Of a stretch of DNA of 64,000 nucleotides, positions 34,830 through 43,316 are shown piece after piece. Both the position numbers and the translations under genes were made by a program. The stretch's first letter is position 1; each line of letters opens with the position of its first letter. The notes beneath the pieces are model-generated. The model was given only the letters and a program-made list of their open reading frames with translations. It was not told where the DNA came from and did no database searches. The stretch is from Flavobacterium sp. UBA2787 (lineage in GTDB: Bacteria; Bacteroidota; Bacteroidia; Flavobacteriales; Flavobacteriaceae), in contig DEHZ01000015.1 in NCBI GenBank assembly GCA_002352205.1, forward strand, positions 62,001 through 126,000. The letters are read 5' to 3'.

Positions 34830-37655
34830 ATGAAGAAAGAACGTGTCGGTTTGGTTTGGCTTCTCTTTTTTGTTTCCTTTTCTTGGGCACAAAATATCTC
34901 AGTTTCAAATGAAAATTCTCTCGTAAAAAACATTGCTTTTCAAAGTGTTGGACCAACCATCATGAGTGGAAGGGTGGTGGATATAGATGTAAATCCCGAT
35001 AACCCAATCGAATTTTATGTGGCATACGCTTCGGGTGGACTCTGGTATTCCAACAACAACGGAATGAGTTTTACCCCAGTCATGGATTCGTCACCAACTC
35101 AAAACATTGGCGAAATTGCCGTAGATTGGAAAGCCGGAACAATTTGGGTGGGAACTGGCGAACACAATGCTTCCCGTTCTTCGTATGCCGGAATCGGAAT
35201 TTTAAAATCTTCTGATAAAGGAAAAACTTGGCAAAATATGGGTTTAACCGACAGTCATCACATTGGAAAAATCGAAATTAATCCGAATAATTCCAATGAA
35301 ATAGTAGTTGGGGCGACCGGACATTTGTATTCAAAAAACACTGAAAGAGGAATTTACAAATCAACTGATGGCGGAAATTCATGGAAACAAACATTGTATA
35401 TTGATGATGAAACCGGAATTATTGATATTTCAGTTTCGCCAAAAAATTTCAATATTCAATATGCTGCAGCTTGGAAAAAAGACCGAAAAGCATGGAATTT
35501 TTTAGGAAACGGCTTTACTTCCGGAATTTATAAAAGTGAAGATGGTGGAAATTCTTGGAAACTGATTTCAACGTTAGAAAGTGGTTTCCCTACCGGAGAT
35601 GGTGTGGGCAGAATTGGTTTGGCTACGTTTGATGATGCAACGATTTATGCTTTGTTAGACAATCAAAATCATAGACCGAAGGAAGCTTCAAAAAACACTA
35701 CTTTGCCAACCATGTTTAGCGTTCCGGGCGATGTTTTTATGCAAATTCCTGATAAAGAAGTTAATTCGTATTTAAAAAAACGTGGTCATACCGAAAAATA
35801 CCGAGCTCAAAATTTAAAAAATTTAGTTAAGGATGGTTCGATGAAACCTGAAGAAGTCAAATCACTCATTTTAGATGCCAATGCCACTCTTTTTGAAACC
35901 GAAGTGATTGGAGCAGAAGTCTATAAATCAACCGATGGCGGAAAAAATTGGAAAAAAACACATACCGATTTTATTGATGATTTTTATTATTCGTATGGCT
36001 ATTATTTTGGTAGAATTGCAGTAGATCCAAATAATTCTGATAAAATTTACCTTTCCGGAGTTCCGGTTTTAAAATCAGATGATGGCGGAAAATCCTTTGT
36101 TTCCATCAATCGTGAAAATGTGCACGTGGATCATCATATTGTATTGGTGAATCCCAAAAAACCAGGTCATTTAATCAACGGAAATGATGGAGGATTAAAT
36201 ATTTCGTATGATGATGGAGCCAATTGGATCAAATGTAATCCGCACGGAGTGAGTCAGTTTTATTCTGTGAATGTAGATTATCAAAAACCATATAATATTT
36301 ATGGCGGGATGCAAGATAACGGCGTTTGGGTTGGTCCGAGTAATTATAAATATAATGTAGAATGGCATCAAGAAGGAAAATATCCGTTTGAAAGTTTAAT
36401 GGGAGGCGATGGCATGCAAACACAAATCGACAGAAGAAATCCTGACATTGTTTTTACCGGTTTTCAGTTTGGGAATTATTATCGAATTGACCGAAGTAAA
36501 AAGGAAACCAAATACATTTCGCCTAAAGCAAAAAAAGACGAAAAACCACTGCGATTCAACTGGCAAACTCCAATTTTGTTGTCTTCGCATAACCAAGATA
36601 TTTTGTATATGGGTTCGCAATATTTGCACCGTTCTTTCGATCAGGGCGAAACGTGGACACCAATTTCCTCCGATTTAACACAAGGAGGAAAGGAGGGAAA
36701 TGTTGCCTATGGAACGCTCACCACCATTAGCGAAAGCAAACAACAATTCGGCGTAATTTATGTGGGAAGTGATGATGGTTTAATGCATATTACGAAAGAC
36801 GGTGGTGTAAATTGGCGGAACATTTCAACTGCTTTTCCAAAAGATTTGTGGGTTTCGAGAGTCGTGGCTTCTACACATAAAAACGAAAGAGTTTATATCA
36901 CTTTGAACGGTTATCGTTGGGACGATTTTAAATCTTATGTGTATGTATCGGATGATTACGGACAAACGTGGAATTCCATTGCTCCAAAATTTGAAACACT
37001 TTCTGTGAATGTTTTAGTTGAAGATAATGTAAATCCGAATATTTTGTATTTAGGTTCGGATAATGGGGTTTATATTTCGTTCGATCAAGGTAAAAACTGG
37101 CAAGTTTTCAATAATGGATTACCTCCGGTTGCTGTGCACGACATGGTAATTCAAACGGAAGCTCGTGATTTGGTGGTTGGAACGCATGGAAGATCGATTT
37201 ATAAGGTGAATTTAAAATCAATTCAACAGTTGAATGAGGAAACTTTAGCAGCTGATTTAAAGTTATTTTCAGTGGATAATGTTGCTCATTCCAATTTTTG
37301 GGGAAGCACTTGGAGCAAATGGTTGCCTGCCAATGAACCAAAAATCGATGTAGATTATTACGTAAAAAATCAAGGCGAAGTAACCCTTCAAGTCATTCAC
37401 GAAAACGGAATTGTTGTATTCGAAGAAAAACAAACCGCTTCAACCGGAATAAATCAATGGAACTACGACGTTGAAATTTCAAAAACCGGAATCGAAAAAT
37501 GGAAGAAAAAAGATAAAAAAGTTACTTTAACCGAATCAAAAAACGGAAAAACGTATTTAATTCCCGGAAAATATCAAATCAAAATCACCCAAGGAAAAAT
37601 TTCACAATCCACTCCTTTTGAAATCATAAAAAATGAAAGAAATAAAAAAGAATAA
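34830..37655 (+). CDS. Secreted BNR/Asp-box beta-propeller protein (VPS10/sortilin-like)
   Basis: This 941-residue exported protein has a signal peptide ending near SFSWAQ (about residue 21 from the ATG at 34830; the frame is open to 34782, but that would bury the signal). It contains about ten Asp-box motifs of the form SxDxGxxW, such as SSDKGKTWQ, STDGGNSWK, SFDQGETW and SDDYGQTW, spread along residues of about 130-780. This indicates one or two large beta-propellers of the sortilin/BNR type. A C-terminal beta-sandwich region follows (about 800-941). Catalytic residues of sialidases are not recognisable. Annotators often call such proteins glycosyl hydrolases, but no activity is supported here. 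It overlaps the next gene by 23 bases. Confidence 0.82.
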   Translation: MKKERVGLVWLLFFVSFSWAQNISVSNENSLVKNIAFQSVGPTIMSGRVVDIDVNPDNPIEFYVAYASGGLWYSNNNGMSFTPVMDSSPTQNIGEIAVDWKAGTIWVGTGEHNASRSSYAGIGILKSSDKGKTWQNMGLTDSHHIGKIEINPNNSNEIVVGATGHLYSKNTERGIYKSTDGGNSWKQTLYIDDETGIIDISVSPKNFNIQYAAAWKKDRKAWNFLGNGFTSGIYKSEDGGNSWKLISTLESGFPTGDGVGRIGLATFDDATIYALLDNQNHRPKEASKNTTLPTMFSVPGDVFMQIPDKEVNSYLKKRGHTEKYRAQNLKNLVKDGSMKPEEVKSLILDANATLFETEVIGAEVYKSTDGGKNWKKTHTDFIDDFYYSYGYYFGRIAVDPNNSDKIYLSGVPVLKSDDGGKSFVSINRENVHVDHHIVLVNPKKPGHLINGNDGGLNISYDDGANWIKCNPHGVSQFYSVNVDYQKPYNIYGGMQDNGVWVGPSNYKYNVEWHQEGKYPFESLMGGDGMQTQIDRRNPDIVFTGFQFGNYYRIDRSKKETKYISPKAKKDEKPLRFNWQTPILLSSHNQDILYMGSQYLHRSFDQGETWTPISSDLTQGGKEGNVAYGTLTTISESKQQFGVIYVGSDDGLMHITKDGGVNWRNISTAFPKDLWVSRVVASTHKNERVYITLNGYRWDDFKSYVYVSDDYGQTWNSIAPKFETLSVNVLVEDNVNPNILYLGSDNGVYISFDQGKNWQVFNNGLPPVAVHDMVIQTEARDLVVGTHGRSIYKVNLKSIQQLNEETLAADLKLFSVDNVAHSNFWGSTWSKWLPANEPKIDVDYYVKNQGEVTLQVIHENGIVVFEEKQTASTGINQWNYDVEISKTGIEKWKKKDKKVTLTESKNGKTYLIPGKYQIKITQGKISQSTPFEIIKNERNKKE

Positions 37656-38517
37656 ATTTTTAAACAAGTTTATGTTAGTGAGGTTTTTATTGCTATTAAT
37701 ATCAACATCTTCATTTACCCAAAACAAATCGCCCTACCAAGTTTTCGATAAAAATGGCAAAAAATCATCCTATGAAAAAATTCTAAAAGCAGCCGAAAAA
37801 TCAGAACTTGTTTTGTTTGGTGAACACCATGATAATTCAATCGTACATTGGTTGCAATTGGAATTGACAAAAGATTTATCCGAAAAAAAATCATTGATTT
37901 TAGGTGCAGAAATGATTGAAGCCGATAATCAAAAGCAATTAAATCAATATTTGAATGACGAAATCGATCAAAAAAAGTTTGATACTACGGCTCGTTTGTG
38001 GAATAATTACAAAACCGATTATAAACCTCTGGTTGATTTTGCAAAAGCGAAAAAATTCCCTTTTATCGCTACAAATATTCCCCGTCGATATGCCAGTATC
38101 GTTTTTAAAAAGGATTTTGACGGTTTAAATGATTTATCTGATGAGGAAAGAAGTTGGATTGCTCCGTTACCAATTCCATTTGATATTAATTTGCCCGGTT
38201 ATCAAAAAATGTTGGAAATGATGGGAGGACATGCCGGAGAAAAAATGCCAAAGGCACAAGCTATTAAAGATGCAACCATGGCTCATTTTATTGTTCAAAA
38301 CCTAAAAAACGGCACTGTTTTTGTGCATTATAATGGAACATATCACAGTGATTTTTTTGAAGGAATCAATTGGTATGTAGATCAATACCGTAAAAACACC
38401 AAGATTGTTACGATTGCTACAGTTGAACAAAAAGAGTTAACTAAATTAGAACAAGAACATTACAATAAAGCAGACTTTATTCTCGTTATAGATGAAGATG
38501 TGACCAAAACCTACTAA
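37633..38517 (+). CDS. ChaN-family (haem-binding/Tiki-like) exported protein
   Basis: This 294-residue protein carries the ChaN/Tiki signature LVLFGEHHDNSIVHWLQLEL near residue 60, an AEMIEADNQ block, and a C-terminal VFVHYNGTYHSDFFEGINWY. ChaN members bind haem in the periplasm in some bacteria, and TIKI relatives are metalloproteases. The His and Glu needed for metal or haem contact are present. A signal peptide is read from Met1 or from Met14 (MLVRFLLLLISTSSFTQ, 37672). The ATG at 37633 overlaps the upstream propeller gene by 23 bases, and the next gene starts one base after the stop, so the three form an operon. Confidence 0.82.
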   Translation: MKEIKKNKFLNKFMLVRFLLLLISTSSFTQNKSPYQVFDKNGKKSSYEKILKAAEKSELVLFGEHHDNSIVHWLQLELTKDLSEKKSLILGAEMIEADNQKQLNQYLNDEIDQKKFDTTARLWNNYKTDYKPLVDFAKAKKFPFIATNIPRRYASIVFKKDFDGLNDLSDEERSWIAPLPIPFDINLPGYQKMLEMMGGHAGEKMPKAQAIKDATMAHFIVQNLKNGTVFVHYNGTYHSDFFEGINWYVDQYRKNTKIVTIATVEQKELTKLEQEHYNKADFILVIDEDVTKTY

Positions 38518-38518
38518 T

Positions 38519-39400
38519 ATGACCAAACTGATTAAATTGACTTCTGTAATTTTTCTCTTAGCGATAAGTTACGGATTTTTCTCTTGTAGTTCTGAAGACG
38601 GAGCTGCCGAACCAGCTAATTTAATCATCAAAATTAAGTTTGATCCAACCCAAATCAGACTGAATAATTTAGGACAACCTTCTGTAATACCCAATGGAAA
38701 TGCCGCTCAAACACCTGATATGAAAAACATTAGTGCTCATTATTTAGAATTAGCACCGTCCGCAACCACTTTACTGGGTCAAGGAAAAGTACTTTATCAT
38801 GCTCCTGAAACTGATTTAGGCGGAGCGATGGCGATTGATTTCAGTCAGGCAAAAATTGTAGGTCAAAATGAAGTTTTTCTCACTATTCCTATCACAGCAC
38901 AAATGGCCGGATCATACGAGTGGGTTAGACTTTCATTGTCTTACCAAAGTGGAAAAATACAGGTTTTTAGTCAAGGAACAACTTATACAGGTACTTTAGA
39001 TAGTTTTTTAGGCTACAATACATACATTGGTTCACATAGTATTGGCAATAATGTTTTTCCTGTAAACGCAAATAGATTGCAAGGTTATTGGGCTTTTGCA
39101 TTAGATTCATTCCCTTATATGACTTCCGGACAAGCTCCTCCTGGGGCAACGACTGTGCCAAACCCATTGTTTCAAACATCACCTGTTCCACAGGGTTCTT
39201 GTGTAGTAACCGGAAAATTTGAAAATAATTTGACGTTGGTTGGAAATGAAACTTCAGATGTGGTTGTAACATTATCCCTTTCTATAAACAATAGTTTTGA
39301 ATGGACAGAAGTAAACAATGATGGAAAATATGAGCCTTCAGCTGGCGAAAATGTTGTGGACATGGGTTTAAGAGGTATGATTCCAAGTTTTGTTAGGTAA
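38519..39400 (+). CDS. Lipoprotein of unknown function
   Basis: This is a 293-residue predicted lipoprotein. The signal peptide ends in GFFSCSSEDG, with Cys23 followed by acidic residues typical of surface-exported Bacteroidota lipoproteins. The mature part looks all-beta and contains IIKIKFDPTQIRLNNLGQP, then EWVRLSLSYQSGK and a final VVDMGLRGMIPSFVR. I do not recognise a specific family with confidence. It begins one base after the ChaN-type gene and so shares its transcript. Confidence 0.65.
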   Translation: MTKLIKLTSVIFLLAISYGFFSCSSEDGAAEPANLIIKIKFDPTQIRLNNLGQPSVIPNGNAAQTPDMKNISAHYLELAPSATTLLGQGKVLYHAPETDLGGAMAIDFSQAKIVGQNEVFLTIPITAQMAGSYEWVRLSLSYQSGKIQVFSQGTTYTGTLDSFLGYNTYIGSHSIGNNVFPVNANRLQGYWAFALDSFPYMTSGQAPPGATTVPNPLFQTSPVPQGSCVVTGKFENNLTLVGNETSDVVVTLSLSINNSFEWTEVNNDGKYEPSAGENVVDMGLRGMIPSFVR

Positions 39401-39501
39401 AATTGTTTAATGTTTTAAGGGAACAGTATCCTTTAACTGGGTGTCATTTCTAAACACTTGTTAATCCTTCTTTAAAATCACTTTAAATTATAACGAAAAG
39501 G

Positions 39502-39532
39502 TTGTAGTTATTGTCAAATAGCTGTAAATTTG
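39502..39532 (+). promoter_or_regulatory. Promoter of sdhCAB
   Basis: TTG (39502-39504), a 20-base spacer and TAAATTTG (39525-39532) match the Bacteroidota consensus. The ATG of sdhC at 39567 follows after a leader of roughly 28 bases. Confidence 0.65.
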
Positions 39533-39566
39533 TGTGAAATTTTTAAAAATTTATTTACACAACATT

Positions 39567-40463
39567 ATGGCAAAATCTGCACTTTTAAAGTCATCCATCG
39601 GAAAAAAATACTGGATGGCTCTTACGGGTTTATTTTTATGCTTGTTTTTAGTAGGTCATTTAGCGGGTAATTTACAATTACTTATGCCAAATAGTCAATT
39701 GCAATTTAACCAATATGCATTGTTTATGACTTCTAATCCGGCCGTAAAAATTCTTTCTTATCTCACTTACATTTCAATTTTATTCCATGCTGTTGATGGA
39801 ATTCTTTTGGCGATTCAAAACAAAAAAGCACGACCGATTGGTTATGCAAAATCAAATCCATCTGCAAATAGTAGTTTCGCTTCAAGAAACATGGCGGTTT
39901 TGGGGACATTGGTATTAGTATTTATTGCCACACACATGATTAATTTTTGGGCAAAGATGCATTTTGATAAAAATATGCCTTTAATGACTCAAACAATTGA
40001 GCCTTCACCAGGAATGAAGAGTGAGTATTATGTGGGAAGAGCAGTTGGTCAATATTATCAAGTTGATCAAGTTAAATTGCCAGGTGAAAAAGAACCGGAA
40101 GCCGGTTTACCTCCAAAACAATTAGAAGTTAAAAACGGAACAGACTTATACAACGTACAAGCGAACGTGAAAGTTGGGGAATTATACAAAGATTTACATA
40201 AAATTACCTTCGATTTTTTCAAAAGTAAAAACAAATTGTTTGGAGTCATTCCGAATGAAGGTTTGTTTTTTACCATTTTTTATGTCTTATCGATGTTAGT
40301 GTTAGCTTTTCACTTATGGCACGGTTTCCAAAGTGCATTTCAATCGTTAGGATTAAATAGTCCAAAATGGACACCAATCATCAAATTCGCAGGAAGGGCT
40401 TTTGCGGTAATTGTACCGTTATTATTTGCCATTATCCCGCTGTTTATTCATTTTAGTAAATAA
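39567..40463 (+). CDS. sdhC: Succinate dehydrogenase/fumarate reductase cytochrome b subunit
   Basis: This 298-residue membrane subunit binds two haems and quinone in type B succinate:quinone oxidoreductase. Five hydrophobic segments are visible, with haem-ligand His candidates in [28 protein letters not shown] and [13 protein letters not shown]. The N terminus [19 protein letters not shown] is typical for Bacteroidota. A stretch of about 90 polar residues (about 130-220) between the third and fourth helices is longer than in the classic enzyme. The ATG at 39567 is preferred over 39534, which overlaps the promoter edge. Confidence 0.93.
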   Translation: MAKSALLKSSIGKKYWMALTGLFLCLFLVGHLAGNLQLLMPNSQLQFNQYALFMTSNPAVKILSYLTYISILFHAVDGILLAIQNKKARPIGYAKSNPSANSSFASRNMAVLGTLVLVFIATHMINFWAKMHFDKNMPLMTQTIEPSPGMKSEYYVGRAVGQYYQVDQVKLPGEKEPEAGLPPKQLEVKNGTDLYNVQANVKVGELYKDLHKITFDFFKSKNKLFGVIPNEGLFFTIFYVLSMLVLAFHLWHGFQSAFQSLGLNSPKWTPIIKFAGRAFAVIVPLLFAIIPLFIHFSK

Positions 40464-40482
40464 TCAACATCAGAAATATATT

Positions 40483-42492
40483 ATGAAGTTAGATTCAAAA
40501 ATACCGGAAGGTCCAGTTGCTCAAAAGTGGACAAACCACAAAAATCATCTAAAATTAGTTGCACCAAATAACCGTCCAAAAATTGATATTATTGTCGTTG
40601 GAACAGGTTTAGCAGGAGCTTCTGCTGCTGCTTCTTTTGGAGAAATGGGTTACAATGTAAGTGCTTTTTGTTTTCAAGATTCACCAAGAAGAGCTCACTC
40701 GATTGCAGCTCAAGGAGGAATTAACGCTGCTAAAAATTATCAAAATGATGGTGATAGTGTTTACCGACTTTTTTATGATACGATAAAAGGTGGTGATTAC
40801 CGTGCTCGTGAAGCAAACGTGCATCGTTTAGCCGAAGTTTCAGGAAGCATCATCGACCAATGTGTTGCTCAAGGTGTTCCTTTTGCTCGTGAATATGGCG
40901 GAATGTTAGACAACCGTTCCTTCGGGGGAACACAAGTGCAACGTACGTTTTATGCTGCAGGTCAAACAGGACAACAATTATTATTAGGAGCTTATTCGGC
41001 ATTATCAAGACAAATCGGATTAGGTCGTGTAAAAATGTACAACCGTCATGAAATGTTAGAATTGGTAAAAGTTGACGGAAAAGCTCGCGGAATTATTGCC
41101 CGAAACCTAATCACCGGAGAATTAGAAAGACATTCAGCTCACGCTGTAATTATAGCATCAGGAGGTTACGGAAATGTTTATTTCCTTTCAACCAATGCCA
41201 TGGGAAGTAACGTAACTGCCGGTTGGAAAATCCACAAACAAGGAGCGTTATTCGCCAATCCATGTTTTGTGCAAATTCACCCAACTTGTATTCCGGTTCA
41301 TGGAACAAATCAATCCAAATTAACGTTGATGTCAGAATCATTGCGTAATTCAGGTCGAATTTGGGTTCCAAAAAAGAAAGAAGATGCCGAAGCAATTCGT
41401 TCAGGAAATTTAAAACCAACGCAAATTGCCGAAGAAAATAGAGATTATTTCCTTGAAAGAAGATATCCTGCTTTTGGAAACTTAGTTCCTCGTGACGTAG
41501 CTTCCAGAGCCGCCAAAGAACGTTGCGATGCCGGTTTCGGAATTGAAGCCAATGATACTAACGAAGGAGTTTACTTGGATTTCTCTACAGAAATTAAAAA
41601 CAAAGGAAAACAAGCCGCTTATGCTCAAGGAAATCATAATCCATCCGAAGAAGAAATCATCAAATTAGGTAAAAAATGGTTGGAAGAAAAGTACGGAAAC
41701 TTATTCACGATGTACCAAAAAATTACCGACGAAAATCCGTATGAAACACCAATGAAAATCTATCCAGCTGTTCATTACACAATGGGTGGTGTTTGGGTTG
41801 ATTATAATTTGATGTCAACCATTCCGGGTTGTTTTGTGGCGGGAGAAGCGAATTTCTCTGATCACGGAGCAAACAGATTAGGTGCTTCCGCTTTAATGCA
41901 AGGTTTGGCCGATGGTTATTTCGTTTTACCTTATACAGTTTCAAATTATTTAGCTGATGAAATCAGAACCGGAAAAATTTCGACTGATTTACCTGAATTT
42001 GCCGAAGCTGAAAACAATGTTAAAAAATTAATCGATAAATTTTTAAATAACAATGGTTCCAAAACAGTTGACCATTTCCACAAACGTTTAGGTTTAATTA
42101 TGTGGAATAAAGTGGGTATGGGAAGAAACGAACAAGGGTTAAAACAAGCCATTTCTGAAATTGCTCAACTTAAAGAAGAATTCTACAGCGATGTTTTTGT
42201 TCCGGGAACTTCAGACGAATTAAATCCAGAACTAGAAAAAGCTCTACGTGTAGCCGATTTTATCGAACTCGGACAATTAATGGCGATGGATGCATTGCAA
42301 CGAAACGAATCTTGCGGAGGTCACTTCCGAGAAGAATATCAAGATGCCGAAGGTGAAACATTGCGTGACGATGAAAACTTCAAATTTGTGGGTGCTTGGG
42401 AATACAAAGGTTCCGATATTTCAAAATCAGAACTACACAAAGAAGAATTGAAATACGAAGAAATCAAAATTGCAGCTAGAAATTATAAATAA
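40483..42492 (+). CDS. sdhA: Succinate dehydrogenase flavoprotein subunit
   Basis: This 669-residue FAD subunit oxidises succinate to fumarate at the cytosolic face. The FAD-binding Rossmann motif is [19 protein letters not shown]. The covalent flavin His lies in [18 protein letters not shown]. The HPTCIP segment, [18 protein letters not shown] and the [16 protein letters not shown] signature are intact. The C-terminal [14 protein letters not shown] is typical of the type B family. The start at 40483 follows sdhC by 19 bases; an open frame extends upstream into sdhC but has no support. Confidence 0.97.
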   Translation: MKLDSKIPEGPVAQKWTNHKNHLKLVAPNNRPKIDIIVVGTGLAGASAAASFGEMGYNVSAFCFQDSPRRAHSIAAQGGINAAKNYQNDGDSVYRLFYDTIKGGDYRAREANVHRLAEVSGSIIDQCVAQGVPFAREYGGMLDNRSFGGTQVQRTFYAAGQTGQQLLLGAYSALSRQIGLGRVKMYNRHEMLELVKVDGKARGIIARNLITGELERHSAHAVIIASGGYGNVYFLSTNAMGSNVTAGWKIHKQGALFANPCFVQIHPTCIPVHGTNQSKLTLMSESLRNSGRIWVPKKKEDAEAIRSGNLKPTQIAEENRDYFLERRYPAFGNLVPRDVASRAAKERCDAGFGIEANDTNEGVYLDFSTEIKNKGKQAAYAQGNHNPSEEEIIKLGKKWLEEKYGNLFTMYQKITDENPYETPMKIYPAVHYTMGGVWVDYNLMSTIPGCFVAGEANFSDHGANRLGASALMQGLADGYFVLPYTVSNYLADEIRTGKISTDLPEFAEAENNVKKLIDKFLNNNGSKTVDHFHKRLGLIMWNKVGMGRNEQGLKQAISEIAQLKEEFYSDVFVPGTSDELNPELEKALRVADFIELGQLMAMDALQRNESCGGHFREEYQDAEGETLRDDENFKFVGAWEYKGSDISKSELHKEELKYEEIKIAARNYK

Positions 42493-42498
42493 GATACT

Positions 42499-43257
42499 AT
42501 GAGTGCAGCAAAAAATATAAATATTACCCTTAAAATTTGGCGTCAAAAAAATGCTAAAACTAAAGGTGGAATCGAAACATATAAACTAGATAATGTTTCC
42601 ACAGCGAGTTCGTTTTTAGAAATGTTAGACCAATTAAACGAGCAATTAGTTAACGACAGAAAAGAACCTGTTGCGTTCGACCACGATTGTCGCGAAGGAA
42701 TCTGCGGAAGCTGTTCGTTATACATCAACGGGCGTGCTCACGGACCAGATACCGGTATCACAACTTGTCAGTTACATATGCGAATGTTCAACGACGGCGA
42801 CACTATATTTGTTGAACCATGGAGAAGCAAAGCTTTCCCGGTAATCAAAGATTTAGTGGTTGACAGAACAGCTTTCGACCGAATTCAACAAGCCGGTGGT
42901 TTCGTATCGGTAAATACTTCCGGAAGAACTATCGATGCCAATTCGCTTCCTGTTCCTAAAGACGACGCAGACAAAGCCTTCATGGCAGCAGCTTGCATTG
43001 GTTGCGGAGCGTGTGTTGCGTCTTGCAAAAACGGTTCGGCGATGTTGTTCGTTGGAGCAAAAGTGTCGCAATACGCCCTTTTACCACAAGGAAAAGTAGA
43101 AGCAACAGAACGCGTTCTAAACATGGTGCGTCAAATGGACGAAGAAGGTTTCGGAAACTGTACCAACACCGGTGCCTGCGAAATCGAATGTCCAAAAGGC
43201 ATTTCCTTAGAAAATATCGCTCGTATGAACCGCGAATATTTAAAAGCGAGTTTATAA
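42499..43257 (+). CDS. sdhB: Succinate dehydrogenase iron-sulfur subunit
   Basis: This 252-residue protein passes electrons from the flavin to the membrane haems. It has the plant-type [2Fe-2S] motif CREGICGSC with a distal Cys, the [4Fe-4S] motif [11 protein letters not shown], and the third cluster ligands in [15 protein letters not shown]. Length and order are normal. It follows sdhA by 6 bases and ends the operon, with a strong terminator 27 bases later. Confidence 0.97.
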   Translation: MSAAKNINITLKIWRQKNAKTKGGIETYKLDNVSTASSFLEMLDQLNEQLVNDRKEPVAFDHDCREGICGSCSLYINGRAHGPDTGITTCQLHMRMFNDGDTIFVEPWRSKAFPVIKDLVVDRTAFDRIQQAGGFVSVNTSGRTIDANSLPVPKDDADKAFMAAACIGCGACVASCKNGSAMLFVGAKVSQYALLPQGKVEATERVLNMVRQMDEEGFGNCTNTGACEIECPKGISLENIARMNREYLKASL

Positions 43258-43283
43258 TTTTAGTAAAAAATAGCAATTGTATT

Positions 43284-43316
43284 GAAAACGCATCTCATTC
43301 GAGGTGCGTTTTCTTT
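43284..43316. terminator. Terminator of sdhCAB overlapping the 3' end of the facing gene
   Basis: GAAAACGCATCTC (43284-43296) pairs with GAGGTGCGTTTTC (43301-43313) with one wobble and a 4-base loop, then TTTTC-type run. The stop codon of the leftward regulator (43295-43297) lies inside the hairpin, so the two converging genes share it. Confidence 0.85.

Noticed and set aside
34830-37655. Sialidase or other glycoside hydrolase assignment for the Asp-box protein
   Set aside because: Asp boxes only show the propeller fold; no catalytic Arg triad or Tyr/Glu pair could be identified.
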